From: Erythrobacter aureus
GTDB taxonomy: Bacteria; Pseudomonadota; Alphaproteobacteria; Sphingomonadales; Sphingomonadaceae
NCBI RefSeq assembly: GCF_003355455.1
Contig: NZ_CP031357.1
Coordinates: 1,342,501-1,406,500, forward strand
Length of the DNA stretch: 64,000 nt
Direction: 5' to 3'
Part shown: positions 49,522 to 58,783 of the stretch, piece by piece
Numbering within the stretch: position 1 is the first letter of the stretch
How the letters are laid out: each line of letters opens with the position of its first letter
Translations under genes and position numbers: made by a program
The notes under the pieces: generated by a model
What the model saw: the letters and a program-made list of their open reading frames with translations, nothing else
What the model was told of the DNA's origin: nothing
The model's database searches: none

Positions 49522-51072
49522 ATGGCAGATGGCGAGATGCTCACTTTCGATGGGCTGATCCGGCACTGGACGCGCGAAAAGCCGGGGCAGGTGGCGCTCG
49601 AACAGGATGGTAAGGCACTGACTTTCGCGGCGCTTGACGAACGCTCGCGCCGGATCGTGGCCATACTGAAGGCGCAGGGGCTCGCGAAGGGCGACCGGGT
49701 GGCCTGGCTCGGCAAGAATGCGCGGCTCTATTTCGAATTGTTCTATTCCGCCGCGCGGATGGGCGTGGTCATGGTGCCCATTGGCTGGCGGCTGGCCGCG
49801 CCGGAAATCGCCTATATTCTCGGCGATACCGGGGCGAAGCTGCTCTTTATCGATGAAGGATTCGCCGGGCTTGCGGCAGGGGCCTGCGGCGACATGGAAA
49901 ACCCGCCGAAAGTAATCGACACGCCAACCGCGAAATCGGACATTGCCGCGGCCCCGGCGGACGATTTCGAGGGGGCGGGGCCGGATGACGCCGTGCTCCA
50001 GCTTTACACTTCGGGCACGACTGGAAATCCGAAGGGCGCGGTGCTGACCAATGCCAATCTGTTTGCCTTGCGCCAGCCTGCCGAAGAAGCCGCACAGCCA
50101 TGGTCGAGCTGGGACGAGGACGAGGCGATTCTGGTCTGCATGCCTTGCGCGCATATCGGTGGGACCGGCCTTGGCATCATGGCCATGGCGGCAGGTGTCC
50201 GCGCGATCGTGCAGGCCGAATTCACGCCGGATGGCGTGCTCGACGGTTTCGAACAGGGGATCACGCGCCTTTTCATCGTACCCGCCGCATTGCAGATGGT
50301 GGTTCAGCATCCGCGCGCGAAGGATACCGACATGTCGGCGGTCAAATACGTGATGTATGGCGCTGCGCCTATCCCGCTCGATTTGCTGCGCGAGGCGGTT
50401 CAGACGATTCCCGAAGCCGGTTTCCTGCAATGCTACGGCATGACCGAAACCACCGGCACCATCGCCATGCTGCCGCCCGAAGATCACACGCTCGAAGGCA
50501 ATCAGCGAATGAAATCGGCGGGCAAGGCGGTGCCGGGCGCGGAGCTCAGGGTGGTGGACGAAGATGGCGAGGAACTGCCGCGCGGCGAGGTCGGCGAGCT
50601 GATCTGCAGGAGCCCATCCAACATGCAGGGATACTGGAACCTGCCCGACGCGACGCGGGGGGCGCTCAAGGACGGCTGGATGCACACCGGCGATGCCGCC
50701 TATATGGACGACGATGGCTACGTTTATATTCAGGACCGGATCAAGGACATGATCATATCCGGCGGCGAAAACGTCTATCCCGCCCAGGTCGAAAGCGCGA
50801 TTTACGGCCATCCCGCGGTCGGCGAAGTGGCGGTGATCGGCGTACCAGACGACATCTGGGGCGAGGCGGTAAAAGCCTGCGTGGTGCCCAGGCCGGGCAG
50901 CGAGGTCGACCCGGACGATATCATCGCCTTTACGCGCGAGCGCCTGGCCGGGTTCAAGGTGCCCAAGACGGTCGACGTGATCGAGGCGATGCCGCGCAAT
51001 GCCAGCGGGAAGATCCTGCGCCGCGAATTGCGCGCGCCCTATTGGAAAGACCATGACAGGCAGGTCAATTGA
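49522..51072 (+). CDS. AMP-dependent acyl-CoA synthetase (fatty-acid--CoA ligase)
   Basis: 516 residues of the ANL superfamily. ATP-binding motif QLYTSGTTGNPKGAVL (about 156-171), YGMTETTG (about 308-315), the hinge region GWMHTGDAAYMDDDGYVYI and DRIKDMIISGGENVYP, and the C-terminal catalytic lysine in PRNASGKILRREL. It activates a carboxylic acid (medium/long-chain fatty acid or aromatic acid) to acyl-CoA via acyl-AMP. The stop overlaps the next gene's TTG start. Confidence 0.92.
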   Translation: MADGEMLTFDGLIRHWTREKPGQVALEQDGKALTFAALDERSRRIVAILKAQGLAKGDRVAWLGKNARLYFELFYSAARMGVVMVPIGWRLAAPEIAYILGDTGAKLLFIDEGFAGLAAGACGDMENPPKVIDTPTAKSDIAAAPADDFEGAGPDDAVLQLYTSGTTGNPKGAVLTNANLFALRQPAEEAAQPWSSWDEDEAILVCMPCAHIGGTGLGIMAMAAGVRAIVQAEFTPDGVLDGFEQGITRLFIVPAALQMVVQHPRAKDTDMSAVKYVMYGAAPIPLDLLREAVQTIPEAGFLQCYGMTETTGTIAMLPPEDHTLEGNQRMKSAGKAVPGAELRVVDEDGEELPRGEVGELICRSPSNMQGYWNLPDATRGALKDGWMHTGDAAYMDDDGYVYIQDRIKDMIISGGENVYPAQVESAIYGHPAVGEVAVIGVPDDIWGEAVKACVVPRPGSEVDPDDIIAFTRERLAGFKVPKTVDVIEAMPRNASGKILRRELRAPYWKDHDRQVN

Positions 51073-51662
51073 AACGCCATGCCCCGGCCACCGCGCGCAA
51101 TTCGGAACCCCTGGCCGAAGTTTTGGCCGGGGAGTTGCCCAATGAGGGCCTGGTTCTGGAAATCGCCAGCGGGACCGGCGAACATGCCGTATTCATGGCG
51201 CGGCGCTTTCCCGCGCTCGATTGGCAACCCAGCGATTGCGCAACCGACGCGCTGCACTCCGTCGATGCCTGGGCGCAGGAGGCCGGGCTGGCCAATTTGC
51301 GCCCCGCGATCGCGCTCGATGCGGCAGCGGGCGACTGGCTGGTCGAGAGCGCAGACGCGGTCCTGTGCGTCAATATGGTCCATATCAGCCCGTGGCAGGC
51401 GACCGTGGGCTTGTTCGAAGGCGCGGGCAGGGTGCTGGCCTCCGGCGCACCGCTGATCCTCTACGGACCTTTTCTCGAAGCCGATGTCGACCCGGCGCTG
51501 TCGAATCTGGCGTTCGATGAAAGTCTGAAGGCGCGCGATCGGGCATGGGGGCTGCGCAATGTAGCGGACCTCGACGCGCTTGCGGAGGCCCGAAACCTTA
51601 ACCGCACCGCCCACCACGAAATGCCGGCAAACAATCTCGTACTTGTGTATCGCAAGGATTGA
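51069..51662 (+). CDS. DUF938 SAM-dependent methyltransferase-like protein
   Basis: 197 residues. SAM-binding motif I is LVLEIASGTGEHAVFMARRF (about 28-47), the start RHAPATARNSEPLAEVL is the family hallmark, and later DAVLCVNMVHISPW and LILYGPFLE are conserved. Eukaryotic and bacterial DUF938 members lack a proven substrate. It starts with TTG at 51069, overlapping the ligase stop codon (TTGA). Confidence 0.88.
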   Translation: MKRHAPATARNSEPLAEVLAGELPNEGLVLEIASGTGEHAVFMARRFPALDWQPSDCATDALHSVDAWAQEAGLANLRPAIALDAAAGDWLVESADAVLCVNMVHISPWQATVGLFEGAGRVLASGAPLILYGPFLEADVDPALSNLAFDESLKARDRAWGLRNVADLDALAEARNLNRTAHHEMPANNLVLVYRKD

Positions 51663-51751
51663 GAAGGAAGACTACTTGCCACCCGATTGCGGACAGTTGC
51701 AGGTTGCGGCTTTTTCAGCGATATTGGCGACGTTTATGGGGAACTTGGTCA

Positions 51752-52060
51752 GTGCACGGATCTGAAATCACAAGTTTCATTGTTCAGGCCGTTGCGGTGA
51801 TTGTCGTAATCAGTCTTCTTGCGCTGCCCTATCTTGCGTTTCGGCGTGCAAAGTCGAGTTTCGTCTTTTGCATCAAACTCGCATGTGCCGAAGCTGTTCT
51901 TCTGGCAGCGTGGTTGGTGTTTGCGACTGCAATTGTAGCGCCAGTTTCGATCAGCATCGCGATGCAAGCTCTAGCATTCGGTGTGATCGCCGCTGCGCTG
52001 GTATTGGCGCTGTGGTGGCTGTTCTGTCGACGAATGCGATCAAAGCAAAGCGGCGAGTAG
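51752..52060 (+). CDS. two- to three-helix membrane protein, function unknown
   Basis: About 102 residues, with hydrophobic helices at about 8-28, 39-62 and 66-89 and a basic tail (CRRMRSKQSGE). GTG at 51752 is the proposed start; an open frame extends back to 51659 but with a basic, non-membrane sequence. The base composition is clearly lower in GC than that of neighbours, suggesting foreign or weakly conserved DNA. No family recognised. Confidence 0.5.
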   Translation: MHGSEITSFIVQAVAVIVVISLLALPYLAFRRAKSSFVFCIKLACAEAVLLAAWLVFATAIVAPVSISIAMQALAFGVIAAALVLALWWLFCRRMRSKQSGE

Positions 52061-52121
52061 TTACCACTCAAAACAAGCCATACCGTCCGCGATTGCCGCG
52101 CAATCTCGAATACCGCAAAAG

Positions 52122-52152
52122 AAAACGCCCGCCGGGCGAGGGCGGGCGTCTT
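52122..52152 (-). terminator. rho-independent terminator of the entericidin gene
   Basis: On the minus strand ACGCCCGCC, loop CTCGCCC, GGCGGGCGT is followed by TTTCTTTT. It lies 22 bases past the stop of the 52174-52302 gene. Confidence 0.85.
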
Positions 52153-52173
52153 GTTGTTGAATTTGCGGTCGGT

Positions 52174-52302
52174 TCAGGTTTCTTCGTCGACGGCGTTGGC
52201 GGCCGATTGCAAATCTTCGCCGGCGCCGCGGACGGTGTTGCAGGCTGCTGCGGTGAGGGTCATCGACGTGATGCCGAAAGCGAGCAGGATTTTCTTGACC
52301 AT
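52174..52302 (-). CDS. entericidin-family small lipoprotein
   Basis: 42 residues: a signal (MVKKILLAFGITSMTLTAAAC, lipobox Cys at 21), then NTVRGAGEDLQSAANAVDEE, the typical entericidin A/B mature peptide. In E. coli entericidin A is the antidote and B the bacteriolytic partner; here only one is present. A sigma-EcfG promoter lies 48-72 bases upstream on the minus strand, matching the known stress or stationary-phase control of entericidins. A terminator follows. Confidence 0.88.
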   Translation of the reverse strand: MVKKILLAFGITSMTLTAAACNTVRGAGEDLQSAANAVDEET

Positions 52303-52349
52303 AACATCTTCCTTCCCAAAGGGCCCGTGACCGGGGTTCCGGAAAATGT

Positions 52350-52374
52350 AACGTAAGGCGTGACAAGTGGTTCC
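52350..52374 (-). promoter_or_regulatory. sigma-EcfG promoter of the entericidin gene
   Basis: Minus strand: GGAAC, 16 bases, CGTT, an exact match to the alphaproteobacterial general stress sigma factor consensus. The CGTT lies 48 bases ahead of the ATG. Confidence 0.75.
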
Positions 52375-52419
52375 CCGGCCGGTTGCGGCGGTTCGGCGAT
52401 ATACCCATATGCCCGGACT

Positions 52420-52650
52420 GTGCCCGAACCCGACTTTCTTCTTTTCGCAAGCGATGCGGAACTGGCCGCCTATTGGGGCGGGATCTGTTTGGCGGTCGCG
52501 TTGCTTTGCATGCTGATGGAACGGCGCCGGATGAAGCGGAGCGAAATCAACCGGGTCGGCTGGATGCCGTGGACCGGCCTGTTCCTGACCTTTGCCGTGA
52601 TCGGTGGCGGATTGCTGGCGGCCGCGATCCCCGCGCTCCTCACATCGTAG
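52420..52650 (+). CDS. small two-helix membrane protein, function unknown
   Basis: About 76 residues: PEPDFLLFASDAELAAYW, a helix (about 18-34), a very basic loop (MERRRMKRSEINRVGW) and a second helix (about 48-70). GTG at 52420 is the likely start; the frame is open to 52360. It is divergent from the entericidin gene and converges with cpaF. No family recognised. Confidence 0.55.
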   Translation: MPEPDFLLFASDAELAAYWGGICLAVALLCMLMERRRMKRSEINRVGWMPWTGLFLTFAVIGGGLLAAAIPALLTS

Positions 52651-52706
52651 GTCCGGCCGTGAGGCGCGGCCCGCCTTGCGGCGAAGCGCCGGATTTGGAG
52701 CGCGCC

Positions 52707-54236
52707 CTAGAGGCAGGCCTCGAGATACGCCTGGTCGAAGCCGAACTGGCGCGCCTTTTCGAGCGTATACGGGCGCAGGCCCGACGAGCGGAATTCGCCC
52801 AAGATCTTGCCGTCCTCGCTTTCCTCCAGATATTCGAACTTGAACAGTTCCTGCGTCACGATCACGTCGCCTTCCATCCCGATCACCTCGGTGATGTTGG
52901 TGGTGCGGCGAGACCCGTCGCGCAGGCGCTTCACCTGCACGATCAGGTCGACGCTTTCCGCGATCTGGCGCGAAATCGCTTCCTTCGGAATCTTGATGTC
53001 GCCCATCAGAATCATGTTTTCCATACGGCCGAGGCACTCGCGCGGGCTGTTCGCGTGCAGCGTGCACATCGACCCGTCGTGGCCCGTGTTCATCGCGGCG
53101 AGTAGGTCGAAACATTCCGCGCCGCGAATCTCGCCCAGGATGATGCGGTCTGGGCGCATACGAAGGGCGTTCTTCACGAGGTCGCCAATGGTGATCGCGC
53201 CCTGACCTTCGAGGTTCGGCGGACGCGTTTCGAGTGGCAGCCAGTGCGGCTGCTGCAGGCGAAGTTCGGCGGCGTCTTCGATGGTCAGCACGCGCTCGCC
53301 CGGGTCGATCATCTTCGACAGGGCGTTGAGCATGGTCGTCTTACCCGAGCCCGTACCGCCCGAGATGACGATGTTCATCCGGCATGCGCCCGCGATTTTC
53401 AGCGCGGTACACATCTTGTCGCTCATCGAACCGAAATCCTTGAGCATGTCGAGCGTGATCGGCTTTTCGGAGAACTTACGAATCGAGATCGCGGTGCCGC
53501 GCAAGGACAGCGGAGGCACGATGACGTTCACACGGCTGCCGTCCTTGAGGCGGGCGTCGGCGAGCGGGGTGGTCTGGTCGACCCGGCGACCGACCTGATT
53601 CACGATGCGCTGCGCGATCTGGAACAAATGGCTTTCGTCCCGGAACTTGATCGGCGCGATGACCAGCTTGCCCTTTTTTTCGATGTAGGTCTGGTCGGGG
53701 CCGTTCACCATGATGTCCGAAACATCGGGATCGTTGAGCAGTTCTTCGAGCGGTCCGAAGCCGAGCAGTTCGTCGACCAGCACCTTCTCAAGCGCGAACT
53801 GTTCGCGGCGGTTCAGCGTCACCTTCAGCTCGGCCAGCACTTCCATGATGATGGGGCGGAATTCTTCCGACAGCTCATCCTTGGTCAGCGTGGCGGCCGC
53901 TTCCGGGTCGACGCGTTCGAGCAGGCGTGGGAGAACCTGTTCCTTGATCTTGTGGACGCTGGCTTCGAAGCCGCCAACCTCGCTCTGGCCCGAATGGGTC
54001 GAGTTCATGCGCTCTTCGAGGCGGGACATCGCGTCGCCGCCCGGGCCGCCACCGGCGCCGGGAGGCGGGGTATCGGTTTCGGGCAGCGGCGGGAACTGTT
54101 CGCCGCCATGCTTGCGGTCCGTCTTGGTCTGCGCAGGGGTCGGCTTGTCGCCACGCATGGGCTTGGCCAAACCGAATTGCGGACGGGCACCGGCCCCCAT
54201 TCCTGCCGGTCCGTTCTTCCGTCCGAATGCGCTCAT
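52707..54236 (-). CDS. cpaF: CpaF-type Tad/type II secretion ATPase
   Basis: 509 residues. Walker A ISGGTGSGKTTMLN (about 292-305), Walker B region MRPDRIILGEIRG, and His-box motif TGHDGSMCTLHANSPRE. The N-terminal ~70 residues are a proline/glycine-rich linker (PPGAGGGPGGDAMSR). CpaF powers assembly of Tad/Flp pili. No other tad gene is present in this window, so the gene stands alone at this locus. Start at 54236 (MSAFGRKNGPAG); a longer frame to 54296 lacks conservation. Confidence 0.93.
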   Translation of the reverse strand: MSAFGRKNGPAGMGAGARPQFGLAKPMRGDKPTPAQTKTDRKHGGEQFPPLPETDTPPPGAGGGPGGDAMSRLEERMNSTHSGQSEVGGFEASVHKIKEQVLPRLLERVDPEAAATLTKDELSEEFRPIIMEVLAELKVTLNRREQFALEKVLVDELLGFGPLEELLNDPDVSDIMVNGPDQTYIEKKGKLVIAPIKFRDESHLFQIAQRIVNQVGRRVDQTTPLADARLKDGSRVNVIVPPLSLRGTAISIRKFSEKPITLDMLKDFGSMSDKMCTALKIAGACRMNIVISGGTGSGKTTMLNALSKMIDPGERVLTIEDAAELRLQQPHWLPLETRPPNLEGQGAITIGDLVKNALRMRPDRIILGEIRGAECFDLLAAMNTGHDGSMCTLHANSPRECLGRMENMILMGDIKIPKEAISRQIAESVDLIVQVKRLRDGSRRTTNITEVIGMEGDVIVTQELFKFEYLEESEDGKILGEFRSSGLRPYTLEKARQFGFDQAYLEACL

Positions 54237-54493
54237 TCCGGTTACCCCCGAAGATACTCTTGTTCTGTCGAGCCGAACCCTGTGCCAATACGGCAAACCC
54301 GATCTCTCGAAATGTGGTGAATAAGAAAGAAACCTTGATTTTTCCCTAATGGGCCGGGGTTTGGGCAGGGCTGCTCAGGCCCGCCGTTGCGGGGATGCGT
54401 GGCACTCCGGCCCCGGCTTTACGGCAGCACGATTGATTGCTGGTCAGGAACCGCTAAGTCTCCGCCTCTGATATCTGTTGGAGATTGCGGTTC

Positions 54494-56317
54494 ATGTGTG
54501 GAATTATCGGTATCGTGGGCGGTCAGCCGGTTGCGGATCGTCTCGTCGATGGCCTGCGCCGGATGGAATACCGGGGTTATGACAGTTCCGGAATCTGCAC
54601 CTTGCACGATGGTCGGCTCGTTCGCCGCCGTGCCGAAGGCAAGCTCAACAATCTGGTCGCCAATCTTTCCAAAGACCCCGCACCCGGCGATATCGGGATC
54701 GCGCACACGCGCTGGGCCACGCATGGCGCGCCGACCGCGACGAATGCGCATCCGCATGCGACCGACCGGGTGGCACTGGTGCACAATGGCATTATCGAGA
54801 ATTACAAGGAACTGCGCGCCGAACTGACGCAAGCCGGGCGCAATCTCGAAAGCGACACCGATACCGAAGTAGTGCTGCAGCATATCTCCTGGCTGGTCGA
54901 ACAGGGGCAGTCGCCGCAGGAAGCCGTCGCCAATGTCTTGCCGCGCCTGCGCGGGGCCTTTTCGCTGGCCATCGCTTTCCGCGATCATCCCGACATGCTG
55001 ATCGGCGCGCGGCTCGGATCGCCGCTGGTAGTCGGCTATGGCGAGGGCGAAACCTATATCGGCTCCGACGCGCTGGCACTGGCACCGCTGACCCAGCAGA
55101 TCAGTTATCTCGAGGAAGGCGACTGGGTCGTCATTACCCGCGAGGGAGCGACGATCCACGATTCGGAGAACAACGAGGTCGAACGCGAAATCCGCTTTTC
55201 GGGCGCCTCCGCTACGGCCGTCGAAAAGGGCAACTACCGCCACTTCATGCAGAAGGAGATCTTCGAGCAGCCGACCGTGGTCGCGCAGACGCTGGGTTCC
55301 TATCTGCGCCGCTCGGACAATTCTGTCGCGTTGCCGCAGTTCGATTTCGACCTGTCGAGCGTGAAGCGCATTACGATCGTCGCCTGCGGCACCTCGTTCT
55401 ATGCAGGGATGGTGGCGAAATACTGGTTCGAACAGTTCGCCCGTGTGCCGGTCGACATCGATGTCGCGTCCGAATTCCGCTATCGCGAGCCGGTTCTGGA
55501 GAAGGGCGGGCTGGCCCTGTTCATCTCGCAGAGCGGCGAGACCGCCGACACGCTGGCGGCGCTGCGGCATTGCAAGGAAAATGGCCAGACCATCGGCGTG
55601 ATCGTCAACGTGCCGACGAGTTCGATGGCGCGCGAAGCGGACCTGCTGCTTCCCACCCATGCCGGACCCGAGATCGGCGTCGCGTCGACCAAGGCGTTCA
55701 CCTGTCAGCTCGCGGTCATGGCCGCTCTGGCCGCGCATATGGCGGTGAAGAAAGGCCTGATGAGCCGGGCCGAGGAACAGGAAGTCGTCACCCATCTGCT
55801 AGAAGCACCGGCATGCCTCAATGCAGCGCTCGATCATGACGAAGATATCGCCAGCATGGCCCATCTCATCGCCCCGGCACGCGACGTTCTCTATCTCGGC
55901 CGGGGTCCCGATTTCCCGTTGGCTCTGGAAGGGGCGTTAAAGCTGAAGGAAATCAGCTATATCCACGCCGAAGGCTATGCCAGCGGAGAGATGAAGCACG
56001 GCCCCATCGCGCTGATCGACGACGAGGTTCCCGTGATCGTACTGGCGCCTTCTGGCCCGCTGTTCGAGAAGACCGTATCGAATATGGAGGAAGTACGGGC
56101 GCGTGGCGGGCAGATCGTCCTGATATCCGACGCGGAGGGGCTGGAGCATGCCGGCGAAGGGTGCCTCGCAACCATCGAGATGCCGCGCGTGCACCCGCTG
56201 ATCGCGCCACTGGTCTATGCGATCCCGGTCCAGTTGCTTGCCTACCACGTAGCCTGCGTCAAAGGCACCGATGTCGATCAGCCGAGAAACCTTGCGAAAT
56301 CGGTGACAGTGGAGTGA
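54494..56317 (+). CDS. glmS: glutamine--fructose-6-phosphate aminotransferase
   Basis: 607 residues. GlmS makes glucosamine-6-phosphate, first step to UDP-GlcNAc. The mature enzyme must begin with Cys, so the start is the ATG at 54494 (MCGIIGIVGGQP); a slightly earlier ATG (54485) would bury the catalytic Cys. GATase domain: GYDSSGICT and HTRWATHGAPTATNAHP. SIS domains: CGTSFYAGMVAKY, ISQSGETADTLAALR and STKAFTCQL. C-terminus PRNLAKSVTVE is canonical. No glmS ribozyme is visible upstream, as expected in proteobacteria. Confidence 0.96.
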   Translation: MCGIIGIVGGQPVADRLVDGLRRMEYRGYDSSGICTLHDGRLVRRRAEGKLNNLVANLSKDPAPGDIGIAHTRWATHGAPTATNAHPHATDRVALVHNGIIENYKELRAELTQAGRNLESDTDTEVVLQHISWLVEQGQSPQEAVANVLPRLRGAFSLAIAFRDHPDMLIGARLGSPLVVGYGEGETYIGSDALALAPLTQQISYLEEGDWVVITREGATIHDSENNEVEREIRFSGASATAVEKGNYRHFMQKEIFEQPTVVAQTLGSYLRRSDNSVALPQFDFDLSSVKRITIVACGTSFYAGMVAKYWFEQFARVPVDIDVASEFRYREPVLEKGGLALFISQSGETADTLAALRHCKENGQTIGVIVNVPTSSMAREADLLLPTHAGPEIGVASTKAFTCQLAVMAALAAHMAVKKGLMSRAEEQEVVTHLLEAPACLNAALDHDEDIASMAHLIAPARDVLYLGRGPDFPLALEGALKLKEISYIHAEGYASGEMKHGPIALIDDEVPVIVLAPSGPLFEKTVSNMEEVRARGGQIVLISDAEGLEHAGEGCLATIEMPRVHPLIAPLVYAIPVQLLAYHVACVKGTDVDQPRNLAKSVTVE

Positions 56318-56382
56318 TCCCGGCACTGCGAGCCCTGCACTCCGTAGGCGGCAGCGTCGCGAATGGTGTGTATTTCCTTTAC

Positions 56383-56402
56383 CCGGAAATAACTCTTTCC
56401 GG
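56383..56402. promoter_or_regulatory. inverted repeat upstream of the GGDEF-EAL gene
   Basis: CCGGAAATAACTCTTTCCGG: 7-base arms around TAACTC, 15 bases before the GTG start. It may be an operator or part of a weak glmS terminator; not resolved. Confidence 0.35.
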
Positions 56403-56416
56403 TTAACCGTGAGTAT

Positions 56417-58783
56417 GTGAGCGAGCAGACTTCCTCTCCAGACAAGCGAAATAGCGCGCTGTCCATCCGGCAGGTCATCGGGCTCGATGCGCCTGCCGGC
56501 ACCGATTGGAAGCTCGTGCATGGACAGCAATATGCTCTGTTGAAAGAGCGTGTGGTTGCCCGGGCCGTGCTCCATCTGGTCGGCTTTCTGATGGTCGCGG
56601 CGACGCTTTACGGGGCGATACCAGTCGCGCTTCTGGCCGCATGGGGGATCGGTCTGCTGGTGGCCGTGGGATATTCGGCACGCGCGGACATCAGGCTCGC
56701 GGATGCCGGAAACCGCAAGATAATCTATTCGGAAATGAAATCGCACGCCCTGATGACGGCGGGCAAGGGCGCGCTGTGGTCGGTCGGCATGATCCTTGCC
56801 GCGCTCTTCGCCGATATAGGGGCGATGGGTATCGTCTGGGCAGCGGCGGCTATGCTCGTGGTCGGGAGCTGTGCGAGCCGGTTCAGTGCTCCGCTAAGTT
56901 CGATGGCCTTCGCCGGCGCGGTCGGCATTGGCGGCCTTGTCGCGAGCCTGATGGCAATGCAGTGGACCCTCGCGGCGGTTGTGGTCGGCACGACCTTGCT
57001 CGCGACGTTTGGCGTAGTCGAAAGCGCGCGTGTCGCGGTCGCGGCGCGCCTTTCCGATTATGCCATGCAGGAAAAAAGCGAAGTGGTGTCCATGCTGCTG
57101 CGCGAATTCGAGGAAGGCCAGGCCGATTGGCTGTGGCAGATCGATACTCAGCGCCGACTGAAGGCGATATCGCCCCGCTTCGCATATGCGCTGGGCAAGG
57201 AACCGAAAGAGATCGAAGGCAAATCCTTTCTCCAGATGATTTCCGGCGATGGCTGGGAGACGGGTCAGTTCCCGCCGAGCCTCCACGATCTCACGGACAA
57301 GCTGACCCGCAGGGAGAATTTCTCCAATCTCGGCGTGAGGGTTTCCATCGGCGGCGAAGATCGATGGTGGGAGCTTTCGGGCACGCCGATCATCGACGAG
57401 TTGGGCAATTATCAGGGCTTTCGCGGCGTGGGGTCCGATGTGACCGAACAGCGCGAATCGTCCGAGAAGATCGAATTTCTGGCGCGCTACGACACGCTGA
57501 CCCAACTGCCCAACCGGCGGATGCTGAACGAGGCGCTTGGCGAAGCGCTGGCCCATGCCGATCGATGGCGGTCGCGCTGCGCTTTTCTGATGATCGATCT
57601 CGACCGCTTCAAGGCGATCAATGATTCGCTGGGTCATCTGGTCGGCGACCGGATGCTTGGCGAAGTTGCCGCGCGGCTGGAGAGCCTTGTGGGAGATCAG
57701 GAGATTTGCGGGCGTCTGGGCGGAGACGAATTCGCGGTGGTCATCCCCGACGCGTCGGACAATGGACGCGTGGAATTTCTGGCGCGGGCCATTATCGAGC
57801 GTCTGTCCGAACCCTATGAGATCGAAAACCACGTTCTCTATGTCGGCGCCAGCGTCGGCTCAGCCATCGGCCCCCGCGATGGTAAGTCGGTGGAGGAAAT
57901 GCTGCGCAATGCCGACCTGGCGCTCTATCGTGCCAAGGATCGGGGCGGCGGCATGCACCGGGAATATGAGCCCGCCCTGCATGCCAATGCGGAAGAAAGG
58001 CGCCAGCTCGAGCATGCGCTACGGCATGCGCTCGAGAATGACGAGTTCACGCTGCACTACCAGCCCGTGGTCGATACCCGGTCGGAAGATGTGGTCAGCT
58101 TCGAAGCGCTGCTCCGCTGGAATAGCGCCCAACACGGCTTCGTCAGCCCCGGCAAGTTCATCCCGCTGGCGGAGGATACGCGCCTGATCGTGCCGATCGG
58201 CACTTGGGTCATGCAGGAGGCGTGCCGGGAGGCAGCCCAGAGCTGGCCCGAGCATGTGAAGGTGAACGTCAATGTCTCACCCGAACAATTGCTCGAGCCC
58301 GATTTCGCCGCCACCGTCGTCCGCGCGCTATCCCATAGCGCCCTCGATCCGAAGAGGCTCGAGATCGAAGTGACCGAAAGCATTTTCATGCGCGACGCAA
58401 GTATCGCCCGGCAGGCGCTGGAACAGTGCATGGCGCTGGGCTGTTCGATCGCGCTCGACGATTTCGGCACGGGCTATTCCTCGCTCGGCTATCTGCGCAA
58501 GCTCAAATTCTCGACGATCAAGGTCGATCGAACCTTCGTGCAGGGCGCCGCGCAACACAGCCCCGAATCGATCGCCATCATCCGGGCGGTCGTCGCCATG
58601 GCCGAGAGCCTGGACATGACCACAACCGCCGAAGGGGTCGAAAACGAGGAAGAGGCAGCCATGATCCGCGGGATGGGATGCACCAAGATCCAGGGCTTCC
58701 ACTTCGGACGCCCGATGCCTGCAGAGGATGCCAGCGCCCTGTTTTCGCGGCGGTTGGAGAACCAGCGGCGCGAACGCGCCTGA
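56417..58783 (+). CDS. membrane diguanylate cyclase/phosphodiesterase (PAS-GGDEF-EAL)
   Basis: 788 residues. N-terminal membrane region (about 45-205, five or six helices, e.g. LVGFLMVAATLYGAIPVALL), a PAS domain (about 232-345, WLWQIDTQRRLKAISPRFAY), GGDEF domain with intact GGDEF (about 435-439) and EAL domain with E-A-L (about 561), NVNVSPEQL, EVTESIFMRD, DDFGTGYSSLGYL and AEGVENEEEAA. Both catalytic sites look intact; the RxxD inhibitory site is missing. It therefore can make or degrade c-di-GMP. Start is GTG at 56417; the upstream frame offers nothing better. Confidence 0.92.
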   Translation: MSEQTSSPDKRNSALSIRQVIGLDAPAGTDWKLVHGQQYALLKERVVARAVLHLVGFLMVAATLYGAIPVALLAAWGIGLLVAVGYSARADIRLADAGNRKIIYSEMKSHALMTAGKGALWSVGMILAALFADIGAMGIVWAAAAMLVVGSCASRFSAPLSSMAFAGAVGIGGLVASLMAMQWTLAAVVVGTTLLATFGVVESARVAVAARLSDYAMQEKSEVVSMLLREFEEGQADWLWQIDTQRRLKAISPRFAYALGKEPKEIEGKSFLQMISGDGWETGQFPPSLHDLTDKLTRRENFSNLGVRVSIGGEDRWWELSGTPIIDELGNYQGFRGVGSDVTEQRESSEKIEFLARYDTLTQLPNRRMLNEALGEALAHADRWRSRCAFLMIDLDRFKAINDSLGHLVGDRMLGEVAARLESLVGDQEICGRLGGDEFAVVIPDASDNGRVEFLARAIIERLSEPYEIENHVLYVGASVGSAIGPRDGKSVEEMLRNADLALYRAKDRGGGMHREYEPALHANAEERRQLEHALRHALENDEFTLHYQPVVDTRSEDVVSFEALLRWNSAQHGFVSPGKFIPLAEDTRLIVPIGTWVMQEACREAAQSWPEHVKVNVNVSPEQLLEPDFAATVVRALSHSALDPKRLEIEVTESIFMRDASIARQALEQCMALGCSIALDDFGTGYSSLGYLRKLKFSTIKVDRTFVQGAAQHSPESIAIIRAVVAMAESLDMTTTAEGVENEEEAAMIRGMGCTKIQGFHFGRPMPAEDASALFSRRLENQRRERA

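Noticed and set aside
54237..54493. glmS ribozyme upstream of glmS
   Set aside because: The self-cleaving ribozyme is a Firmicutes feature, and its conserved core is not visible here.
56383..56402. Strong terminator after glmS
   Set aside because: The hairpin has only 7-base arms and no T-run, so an operator is at least as likely; kept as an unresolved inverted repeat.
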